21,623 nucleotides of DNA from Methylobacterium sp. (lineage in GTDB: Bacteria; Pseudomonadota; Alphaproteobacteria; Rhizobiales; Beijerinckiaceae). The stretch is taken from contig JAJKJG010000013.1 of NCBI GenBank assembly GCA_021154065.1, positions 1-21,623 on the forward strand. The letters are read 5' to 3'. A program made the position numbers and the translations under genes. This document shows positions 16,555-21,623 of the stretch, in pieces. Below the pieces are notes generated by a model that was not told where the DNA came from, searched no databases, and saw nothing but the letters and a program-made list of their open reading frames with translations. The first letter of the stretch is position 1. Each line of letters starts with the position of its first letter.

Positions 16555-16836
16555 GGGCGCCCTCCATCCACACCAGAGCCGACCTTGCGAGTATCCGGTG
16601 CGATGAACACCATGCTGGCCTGATGAGCAGCCCACCTCCGTTCCGAAAGTGAATTGCTGTTTGTCTCGCAGCTCGCGAAGCCTCGACCCAAATGCGAGCC
16701 GCCGCTGCGCTGACCTCGTGCAGCTCCGCCTCAGCATTATCGCCATCAGGGAGTGATCTACCCGCACGCTCAATGAAACTACCGTCTGATGACTCACATT
16801 GCCGCGTCGGCTTCGTACGACGGAGAAGGTCCCTCA
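16555..16836 (-). CDS. Doubtful hypothetical coding region
   Basis: From an ATG at 16836 a minus-strand frame reads with a protein-like stretch AELHEVSAAAARIWVEAS that could form an amphipathic helix. There is no good ribosome site, third-position GC is not clearly elevated, and competing frames are open on the same bases. The frame continues to 16298, but the later part looks non-coding, so the 3' limit given is arbitrary. No function can be proposed. Confidence 0.2.
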
Positions 16837-16930
16837 TGGCGGGACTATATCGAGCCAGCATTCTGACGGGCACGGGCGGGAGGACACAAACGATGGCGCG
16901 GCGCGTTGGCGCTCAGTCCGGCCATCCCGA

Positions 16931-17368
16931 TCACCTCCTGCGCGCCCGAGCAACTGGCCAGCGTCCCCACTCCCGCCAAGCAATCTGGGGATGCTCACAG
17001 TCCTCGTTCTTGAGGTCGATGATCTTGCGCTCCATAGGCGCCGAGAGATCCGGATAAAATCCGAGCGCGATTCGGCGCGGCCCCATGTAGGGGCCGCCTC
17101 GTTCTCGGGCGTCGAGCTCCACACATACTAGCCAGACCGGAATGCCGCTGGTGACTAGGATCGGCATGGGGTCGCTCGAGGCTAGGATCCGCACCGAGTT
17201 GGGTTCGATATAGTAGCGCTTCGTCCACGCAACGATCTTCTGGCGATAGTCCGGAGGGATTCTGAATCGCGGAGCTTCGACCGCAAAGTTCGGAGTCCGA
17301 TTAAAGTTGCAGCCGGCGAGGACGAGTGTCGCAAGCCCAAGGCAAAAAGCTCGATACCGCACGTTCAC
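16931..17368 (-). CDS. Putative lipoprotein of unknown function
   Basis: 145 residues from GTG 17368, with GGAGG six bases upstream; the frame opens eight codons earlier but without a ribosome site. The N-terminus is a lipoprotein signal: basic VNVRYR, hydrophobic CLGLATLVLAGC, with lipobox LAGC and Cys20 as the likely lipidated residue. The mature part reads PPDYRQKIVAWTKRYY, EPNSVRILASSDP, VWLVCVELDARERGGPYMG and ALGFYPD. This matches in layout a group of small rhizobial lipoproteins of unknown role, in which a VCV-x-x-x-AR segment precedes G-x-Y-x-G (from memory, not searched). It has no obvious operon partner, and its codon use is less GC-rich than that of the core genes. Confidence 0.75.
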   Translation of the reverse strand: MNVRYRAFCLGLATLVLAGCNFNRTPNFAVEAPRFRIPPDYRQKIVAWTKRYYIEPNSVRILASSDPMPILVTSGIPVWLVCVELDARERGGPYMGPRRIALGFYPDLSAPMERKIIDLKNEDCEHPQIAWREWGRWPVARARRR

Positions 17369-17453
17369 CCCGATCCTCCGAACCGGCCTCACGGGAAAGT
17401 ACGGTTCGGCACTTCGTTGTCAATTGAGAGCTGGCAGAGACAGCGTCGGGAAA

Positions 17454-17620
17454 TTAACGTGCGCCAGCCCTCGACCCTTTTTTAGGGCCGGAACAGCTTC
17501 GTGTGGCGTCAAGACGCCTGATCGCAAACTTTCGGCGCGAAAGCGCCCGCTCATAGCGGTCAAGTTTTGCGAGTTCGCCGGCTAACTCCTTGAGCGTTAT
17601 CGCTCGAGGGCGGTCGCGGA
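17454..17620 (-). pseudogene. C-terminal fragment of an orfA paralogue
   Basis: The minus-strand frame here encodes LAKLDRYERALSRRKFAIRR, which aligns with the end of the intact orfA product (LARLARYERRALSRRKFAIR). The DNA also matches visibly between 17505-17600 and about 18338-18420. The frame opens at 17693 but the part before about 17620 does not resemble orfA, so only the last quarter of the gene survives. It lies downstream, in the same orientation as the intact copy, and is presumably non-functional. Confidence 0.6.
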
Positions 17621-18040
17621 CGATCGTTCCAAGCATTCGGTTGCGCTTCCCGCTAGAATCCGGCGTTGTGCCGGCGCGCAAGAGCATGCCCATGAGACGC
17701 GTCGCCGGTAGAATGAGGGCCGCGCCCGAATTACCGCCGGCGGAAATGCGGTCGAATAGTTCGTTTTGCCAAAATGAAAGGATCGCTGGGCCGCGAAGGG
17801 CGATTGGGTCGATCTCTTCGCGGGCGGGAATGCCCGCGCAGGGCTGATCGACAACTCCGCCGTGAAGGCACGCTGCTCAGCGTCAGGCGCTGGTTCAGAC
17901 GATGTTAGACGATCCCTTGAGTCGGGGTCGGGTCTCCGAAGCTGGAGTTGCGACACGCCACCCCGATGCAGGTTTCTAGCTTGCCGCGCCATGAGCGGGA
18001 GCGTTTTGCGTCCCGGCGCAGCCTTCACACAGCGAAGCCG
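17621..18040. other. Stretch without a recognised gene
   Basis: Open frames on both strands are short, overlap each other and have no domain features. It lies between the orfA fragment and a transposase remnant, so it is likely decayed mobile DNA. Nothing further is supported. Confidence 0.5.
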
Positions 18041-18262
18041 CGATCCGGCGCGACGCGGTCGCGCGCTGGTGCTCTTGCGCTCGCGCACGGCTTGATGGCT
18101 GGGGACGCGGCGAAGGGCGTGGGCTCGAGTCGGGCCTCGCTCTATCGCTGGGCGAAGCGCCTTGAGCCGAAGAGCCGGCGACCGCACCGCGCCCGTCAGA
18201 AGACCTGGACGCCAGCGCTGATGCGGCGCCGGCTGGACCGTTCCGGGGCACCCTGCTCCTGA
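18041..18262 (+). pseudogene. N-terminal remnant of an IS481-like (rve integrase-type) transposase
   Basis: The plus-strand frame encodes a helix-turn-helix region: LAHGLMAGDAAKGVG followed by ASLYRWAKRLEPKSRRPH and TWTPAL. This is the characteristic N-terminus of IS481-like transposases, in which a linker of the form R-R-P-H-R-x-R leads into the DDE catalytic domain. Upstream, RRDAVARW continues the same protein in a different frame (about 18048-18072), showing a frameshift. After about 18225 the similarity ends and the frame stops, so the DDE domain is missing. It is dead and marks past insertion and deletion. Confidence 0.65.
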
Positions 18263-18292
18263 AGCAATCATGCTCCGCGGGGGGGCGCCGGA

Positions 18293-18877
18293 TCATGCCG
18301 TCATCGGAGCAGTGCCGGCCGACGCTATCCGCGCAGCGTCAAGAGCTCGGATCGCAAATTTCCGGCGCGAGAGCGCGCGGCGTTCGTAACGAGCGAGCCG
18401 AGCGAGATCCTCAGCGAGCGAAAGCACCACTGTGATCTGGCGCTGCTCGGGCGGGGCGCGAGGAGGGATAGAATCGACAAAGTCCAGCACGGCTTCTGGG
18501 TCGCTGAATGAAACCTCGCGCCCGTCAAGATCGGCCATAAATACACGAACCACGAACCGACGTAATCTCGCCCCCTCCGAGCGGCTGATGTACATCGGAT
18601 TCGATAGCGCGTGCGACATTGCCGAGCGCGCCTGCTGGATTCGCATTAGGTCCACCTGCGCTTCGGCGACATGGAGGGCAGGTTCGAGCAGTCGGTCGTC
18701 TCCGGCCGCGATCCGACGGGCGAGTTCATAAACTTCCTGACTGAGCGCCGGGTCGGCAAGCACCGGCACCGCAAGCCCATGCCGTAACGCGTTCCGAGCG
18801 GATTGGGCCTTGCCCCTGGCCGACCGAGGCCCGGTGCGGCCGCGAGGCTTCGGCGTGCCCACCGTCTCGGGCCTCAC
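18293..18877 (-). CDS. orfA: conserved hypothetical protein, basic N-terminal ALRHGL motif
   Basis: 194 residues. The N-terminus is Lys/Arg/Gly-rich and contains GPRSARGKAQSARNALRHGL, a motif I recognise from many uncharacterised rhizobial proteins. A helical middle follows (VYELARRIAAGD, HVAEAQVDLMRIQQARSAM). The C-terminal helix LARLARYERRALSRRKFAIR is Arg-rich. The basic ends suggest nucleic-acid binding, but no known domain is visible. The GTG start overlaps the stop of orfB as GTGA, so the two are translationally coupled and their products probably work together. Partial copies of this gene lie at 17454-17620 and about 20700-20840. Confidence 0.8.
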   Translation of the reverse strand: MRPETVGTPKPRGRTGPRSARGKAQSARNALRHGLAVPVLADPALSQEVYELARRIAAGDDRLLEPALHVAEAQVDLMRIQQARSAMSHALSNPMYISRSEGARLRRFVVRVFMADLDGREVSFSDPEAVLDFVDSIPPRAPPEQRQITVVLSLAEDLARLARYERRALSRRKFAIRALDAARIASAGTAPMTA

Positions 18878-19452
18878 GCCGCCGTCGACGGTTGGTGCGG
18901 CTGTCCCGGCACCTCGGAGAACTCAGCATCTTCGATCGCCTGAGTAGCCTGGCGCAGGCTCGTCGCAAGTGCCGTGCGATGACGGTCCATCTCACGAAGA
19001 ATGCTGACGCGTCGAGCTTCGGCTCGGGCGATGATGTGATCGATGCGCTCGACCTCGTCCAACTTTAGGACAAGTGTCTCAGCCATCACGTTCTCGATTG
19101 AGAGGTTCCATTTCTCGAGTTCCTGTTTCACGGCCTCGATCCCGTCTCGGTCCCCATTTCTCCATAGGCCGCCAAGGCGGTCGGCCTCGTCATCCCCGAT
19201 TAACGGGCTCAGGATTTCGGTGATCTTCGGAGCCGCGTGCGCATTTAAGAGGCAGGCCTTAAGCCGCCGAAAGCGGATGACATCCCACTGCAGGTCCATG
19301 ACATCGCGAACCCAAAACTCTTCGATGATGTCACGTGGTGCAACTGCGGTCTTAACCTGTGCGAAGAGACGTTCATAAAGCTGATCATCCTCTCCTTCGA
19401 GGAACACAGGCGGAGGAAGCTTAGTTGGCTCAACGGCTTCGGGCTCGTACAA
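18874..19452 (-). CDS. orfB: conserved hypothetical protein coupled to orfA
   Basis: 192 residues from TTG 19452; an in-frame stop lies just upstream and there is no good ribosome site, so the true start is uncertain. Pattern: a Pro-rich N-terminus, YERLFAQVKTAVAPRDIIEE then VRDVMDLQWDVIRFRRLKA (about 26-66), a central WRNGDRDGIEAVKQELEKW, and a long C-terminal helix VLKLDEVERIDHIIARAEA followed by RRVSILREMDRHR that could be a coiled coil. I recognise this as a widespread rhizobial family without known function. Its stop overlaps the orfA start. The acidic, helical character contrasts with the basic orfA product, so a complex is possible (inference). A fragment of a second copy is at about 20840-21015. 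Confidence 0.78.
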   Translation of the reverse strand: MYEPEAVEPTKLPPPVFLEGEDDQLYERLFAQVKTAVAPRDIIEEFWVRDVMDLQWDVIRFRRLKACLLNAHAAPKITEILSPLIGDDEADRLGGLWRNGDRDGIEAVKQELEKWNLSIENVMAETLVLKLDEVERIDHIIARAEARRVSILREMDRHRTALATSLRQATQAIEDAEFSEVPGQPHQPSTAA

Positions 19453-19650
19453 AGTTGCGAAAGGTTCAGAGGTTAGCCCCGATTTTTATGTTAGCCGGGG
19501 GAGGAAGCCTTAGCTTACTTGAAAACGAGTGAAAAGGAAAGCCGCCCTCCGAAATTTTCAGCAGCAAGTGCAATGCCACCATACGTGGCCAGGATCTTAG
19601 GCGTGCATGTACGGATGCTGCCTGCGCATTAAGACGATACACTGCAGCGG
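19453..19650. other. Low-GC spacer upstream of orfB
   Basis: About 200 bases without a gene, less GC-rich than the rest. TTAGCC occurs twice close together (about 19473 and 19491). The promoter for orfB-orfA on the minus strand should be here, but I could not pick out convincing boxes. Confidence 0.4.
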
Positions 19651-19726
19651 TTATGCATGATCATTGGGGAGACAGTTAGCGTGAGTCTAGTTCCCGCGGT
19701 GGGGGCCCGGAGGGGCGTTCAGCACG
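19651..19726 (+). repeat. 76-base direct repeat, copy 1
   Basis: Starts TTATGCATGATCATTGGGG and ends at AGCACG. The 39 bases from CATGATCATT to TCTAGTTCC (19655-19693) are identical to copy 2 at 20624-20699; the remainder matches with a few substitutions and one-base gaps. It contains the 8-base palindrome ATGATCAT. On the minus strand it follows directly on the IS630 remnant. Confidence 0.85.
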
Positions 19727-19734
19727 CGGCGCGC

Positions 19735-20000
19735 TCGGGGCTGGTTTAACGACCTCGGCGAGCTGGACCAGCTGCTCCGGCGCGGCGGGGGGCCCTTTCG
19801 ACCTGTCCTCGAGCCCTTCAGGCCCGTTCATTGAAGCGGTGCACCCAGTCCCGCAGCGTCTGGCGGTCCATGCACCGATCCGCGTCGGCCCGGCTCATCC
19901 CATCCAGCACCGCCGCAAGCGACAGCAGACGCCGACTCTGGTTGGCCTGCTTGTGCCTCGTCAAGCGGCGAGCAGCCGGTTCCAAAGGGTCCAATAAGCC
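19735..20000 (-). pseudogene. N-terminal remnant of an IS630-family transposase
   Basis: Minus-strand translation gives RRLLSLAAVLDGMSRADADR then MDRQTLRDWVHRFNE, the well-known IS630-type helix-turn-helix, ending at a stop (19818-19820). In the next frame the protein continues NGPEGLEDRSKGPPA then EQLVQLAEVV, so there is a frameshift at the FNE/NGP junction. Three or so residues also appear lost before CMDRQTL. No catalytic DDE domain follows; the sequence runs into the direct repeat at 19726. It is inactive. Confidence 0.75.
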
Positions 20001-20089
20001 GCGACTAGGCTGAGCAGTGGCGTTTTAACGGGCTATTAACCATTTCTCTCTTTCCTGCTTTTTGGTATCCCGCTGAGCAGGGGTTATTC

Positions 20090-20620
20090 GTGGCGGAGAT
20101 ATTCTCTCGACAGACCGTGGAGGAAGTCGAGCGTGAGCACATCTTGCTCACTCTCCACCATTGTCGCGGCAACCGCACGCGAGCGGCGAAGGCCCTGGGC
20201 ATTTCCCTACGTGGACTTCGATTGAAAATTCGGTGCTACAAGGCGGCTGGGTTCCACGTGCCCGAGCCACCTATCGTTGGGCCTGCTTCCGCTGGCGGTG
20301 CACTTGAAGGTGGCCGCGTCGTTCCATTCCCGCGTTCATCGGCGCGATTACCCGTTCATTTTGGTGTAGCAACGGCTACTTTGCCCAGTGCCAGCTTGGA
20401 AAGGAAACAAAGAGGTCGCCCGCGTTCGGGGCAGAACCCGTTACTCCATCATGTGCGCCTGCCGCTCGAACTTATCGAGCTTCTAAGTCGACGAGCGCTT
20501 GCGGAGGCGACCACGCGATCGGAACTCATTCGTCGCCTAATCGAGCTCGGCCTGCGGGCTGAATGTTCTCAGCGTGCGCGTCGAACGCGGTTTTCGTCAT
20601 CAACCGCTCCGCCCCTCTAA
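20090..20620 (+). CDS. Fis-type HTH protein with C-terminal ribbon-helix-helix-like domain
   Basis: 176 residues from GTG 20090. Residues about 8-50 form a Fis-type helix-turn-helix as found at the C-terminus of NtrC-like regulators: EEVEREHILLTLHHCRGNRT then RAAKALGISLRGLRLKIRCY. A Pro/Gly/Ser-rich linker (about 58-117) follows. Residues about 119-157 have the strand-helix-helix pattern of a MetJ/Arc/CopG-like domain: HHVRLPLELIELLSRRALAE then TTRSELIRRLIELGL. Both parts are DNA-binding folds, so the product is probably a small transcription or nucleoid factor that bridges two kinds of site. There is no AAA+ or receiver domain. It lies between the two direct repeats, divergent from the IS630 remnant; the stop is just before repeat 2. 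Confidence 0.75.
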   Translation: MAEIFSRQTVEEVEREHILLTLHHCRGNRTRAAKALGISLRGLRLKIRCYKAAGFHVPEPPIVGPASAGGALEGGRVVPFPRSSARLPVHFGVATATLPSASLERKQRGRPRSGQNPLLHHVRLPLELIELLSRRALAEATTRSELIRRLIELGLRAECSQRARRTRFSSSTAPPL

Positions 20621-20623
20621 TTA

Positions 20624-20699
20624 TTATACATGATCATTGGGGAGACAGTTAGCGTGAGTCTAGTTCCGCGGTGGTGGCTCGGAGGGGCCTTCAAGCACG
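20624..20699 (+). repeat. 76-base direct repeat, copy 2
   Basis: Begins TTATACATGATCATTGGGG, four bases after the end of the Fis/RHH gene, and ends AAGCACG. It is the same orientation as copy 1, about 973 bases apart. It abuts the decayed orfA fragment on its right side, whereas copy 1 abuts the IS630 remnant, so the repeat end itself seems to be the fixed junction. Confidence 0.85.
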
Positions 20700-21015
20700 T
20701 AGGGCTCGACCGGCATACGGGCGCGAGGATTGGATCCTGAAGCACGGACAAGGAAAGCCCATGATTCGCCGCGTTGCCCGCTGAGCGGTTCTTGCCGTGG
20801 CTAGAACGGGGGTCGGGGTTCCTTCGCTGGCAGCAATCTGGCGGGCGCTCGTCACACCAGCCTCACCCGCGGCGCGCCGGCCTTCAGGGAGTTCCTCGAA
20901 CTCGGCCTCCTCGAGCGCCTCCGCTGCCGCGCCCAGCCGGGCGGCAGCTGCGGCCCGGTGGCGGTCTATTTCGCGCAAGACCACATGCCGGCGCGCCTCA
21001 GCATTGGCTCTATCA
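20700..21015 (-). pseudogene. Decayed second copy of the orfB-orfA junction
   Basis: On the minus strand, from about 21015, the frame gives AEARRHVVLREIDRHR then LEEAEFEELPEG, matching the orfB C-terminus (AEARRVSILREMDRHR, IEDAEFSEVPG). Next comes VTSARQIAA, a typical start for this orfA family. In the neighbouring frame RRNPDPRSSHGKNRSAGNAA continues into NHGLSLSVLQDPILAP, matching the orfA N-terminus (SARGKAQSARNALRHGL, VLADPAL). Thus the last third of orfB and the first quarter of orfA survive, in the same order, with at least two frameshifts. The left end is cut at direct repeat 2. Confidence 0.7.
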
Positions 21016-21100
21016 CGGCTTGAGCGGTGCGGCCCTGCCGTAATCCCCAGCTTCGAGACTTACGGCGCCGGTCTGATCGGTTTTGTTCGTTCTGCCAAAA

Positions 21101-21337
21101 TTAGAGGGATTTGCGCAGGCGGACGCCGGGACCGCCGCCGTTCTCATCAATGAATTCGACTCCTGCCGCCTCCAGAGCTTTACGCATGGCTTCGAGCTTG
21201 TGCCGGTCACCCGCAGTCTTTCCGCTCTCGAAATTCGTGACCGTATTTCGATGCACGCCCGAGCGATCGGCGAGCTCACGAACTGTCCAATTGACTAGAG
21301 CGCGTGCAGCACGGATTTGTGCACTTGTCACAAACAT
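21101..21337 (-). CDS. XRE/Cro-C1-family HTH regulator
   Basis: 78 residues from ATG 21337. The helix-turn-helix lies at about 15-40 (LVNWTVRELADRSGVHRNTV then TNFESGKT). The C-terminal DRHKLEAMRKALEAAGVEFI then ENGGGPGVRLRK is the characteristic ending of a very common alphaproteobacterial single-domain XRE group. It probably binds DNA as a dimer and controls its own gene and the divergent YqaJ-type gene 47 bases away. An inverted repeat overlaps its first codons (21316-21334). The decayed orfB-orfA copy lies downstream in the same orientation. Confidence 0.9.
   Translation of the reverse strand: MFVTSAQIRAARALVNWTVRELADRSGVHRNTVTNFESGKTAGDRHKLEAMRKALEAAGVEFIDENGGGPGVRLRKSL
21316..21334. 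promoter_or_regulatory. Inverted repeat TTTGTG-N7-CACAAA at the XRE gene start
   Basis: Perfect 6-base arms, 7-base spacer, located inside codons 2-8 of the XRE gene and about 50 bases from the divergent recombinase gene. The size and symmetry suit an XRE dimer operator, which would give autorepression, but no binding evidence exists and the match could be chance. Confidence 0.3.
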
Positions 21338-21384
21338 GTGCTTCTGTCATATTGATGGCGCGCTAATCGGAGCAAGGCAGCAAC

Positions 21385-21623
21385 ATGCAGATCGACATTT
21401 TACCAACCCAAACCTCACCGTCTGTCCCAAGCCGCCGGCTTTTCATTGGCGGCTCCGACGCACGAATTATCATGGGCAGCGACGAAGCAGCCCTTCTTCG
21501 CCTGTGGCAGGAGAAGCGCGGCGAGGTCGAGCCGGCGGACCTGTCGAGCAACCTCGTCGTCCAACTCGGCGTCGCGACCGAGGCCCTGAACCGGCGCTGG
21601 TTTGAGGCGAACACCGGCGAAGC
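21385..21623 (+). CDS. YqaJ-type viral recombinase/exonuclease, N-terminal part (runs off the window)
   Basis: An open frame from ATG 21385 continues to the window edge (79 full codons). After about 16 residues it reads RRLFIGGSDARIIMGSDEAA, then LLRLWQEKRGEVEPADLSSN, then LVVQLGVATEALNRRWFEAN. The GGSDA-x-x-I-M-G start and the QLG-x-x-x-E-x-L-N-x-x-W segment are typical of the YqaJ/lambda-exonuclease-like nuclease family used in phage and integrative-element recombination. The catalytic PD-(D/E)XK residues would lie beyond the window. It is divergent from the XRE gene, an arrangement usual for mobile elements. Codon use here is again GC-rich. Confidence 0.75.
   Translation, partial: MQIDILPTQTSPSVPSRRLFIGGSDARIIMGSDEAALLRLWQEKRGEVEPADLSSNLVVQLGVATEALNRRWFEANTGE

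Noticed and set aside
17758..17783. Similar motif near 17758 and 21082 (GTTCGTT-x-TGCCAAAAT) considered as a shared promoter or repeat
   Set aside because: Only about 16 bases match, flanks differ, and no gene start is placed consistently relative to both copies.
17597..18271. 224-residue minus-strand open frame between the relics
   Set aside because: It is antisense to the IS481-like remnant over part of its length and shows no recognisable domain or codon pattern.
16070..21623. Search by eye for a CRISPR array, tRNA gene or rRNA in the accessory part
   Set aside because: No regularly spaced repeats, no T-loop-like GGTTCGAATCC sequence and no rRNA-like segment were seen; the only long direct repeat is the two-copy 76-base unit.

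Overview
The window is high-GC DNA from an alphaproteobacterium, most likely a member of the Rhizobiales/Hyphomicrobiales. The Tol proteins, the dense packing with 4-base overlaps, the GTCATCCCGG-type intergenic palindrome and the families of the accessory genes all fit that group. No species can be named from the sequence alone. The window has two unlike halves: a compact metabolic/envelope half (1-16069) and a lower-GC, gene-poor accessory half (about 16070-21623) with decayed transposases, duplicated hypothetical genes and phage-type functions.

Region 1 (1-5018): the 5' part of an MFS transporter on the minus strand, a 625-base spacer, then tolQ-tolR-tolA-tolB on the plus strand. These encode the inner-membrane motor and periplasmic parts of the Tol-Pal envelope-constriction machine. 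The usual neighbours ybgC, pal and cpoB are absent on both sides.

Region 2 (5067-8791): three co-directional redox genes, a DAO/PuuB-type FAD oxidoreductase, a GMC (choline dehydrogenase-like) oxidoreductase and an SDR. The GMC gene is broken by an apparent one-base deletion near 7173.

Region 3 (8796-13368, minus): a branched-chain-amino-acid-type (HAAT) ABC importer. The substrate-binding protein gene comes first, then a 93-base palindromic repeat, then the tightly overlapped livH-livM-livG-livF.

Region 4 (13516-16069, plus, divergent from the importer): paaG-paaI-paaK, with stop/start overlaps throughout. They encode a 1,2-epoxyphenylacetyl-CoA isomerase-like crotonase, a hotdog thioesterase and phenylacetate-CoA ligase. 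The divergent importer may bring in an aromatic acid or similar substrate for this set (inference).

Region 5 (16070-21623): accessory DNA. It holds a lipoprotein gene, a translationally coupled pair of uncharacterised genes (orfB-orfA, 18293-19452) and two decayed partial copies of that pair (17454-17620 and about 20700-21015). There are remnants of IS481-like and IS630-family transposases and a 76-base direct repeat at 19651 and 20624. A gene joining a Fis-type helix-turn-helix to a ribbon-helix-helix-like domain lies at 20090-20620. The window ends with an XRE-type regulator divergent from a truncated YqaJ-type recombinase/exonuclease gene. This looks like an old, rearranged mobile region, and the orfB-orfA module is its least explained part.
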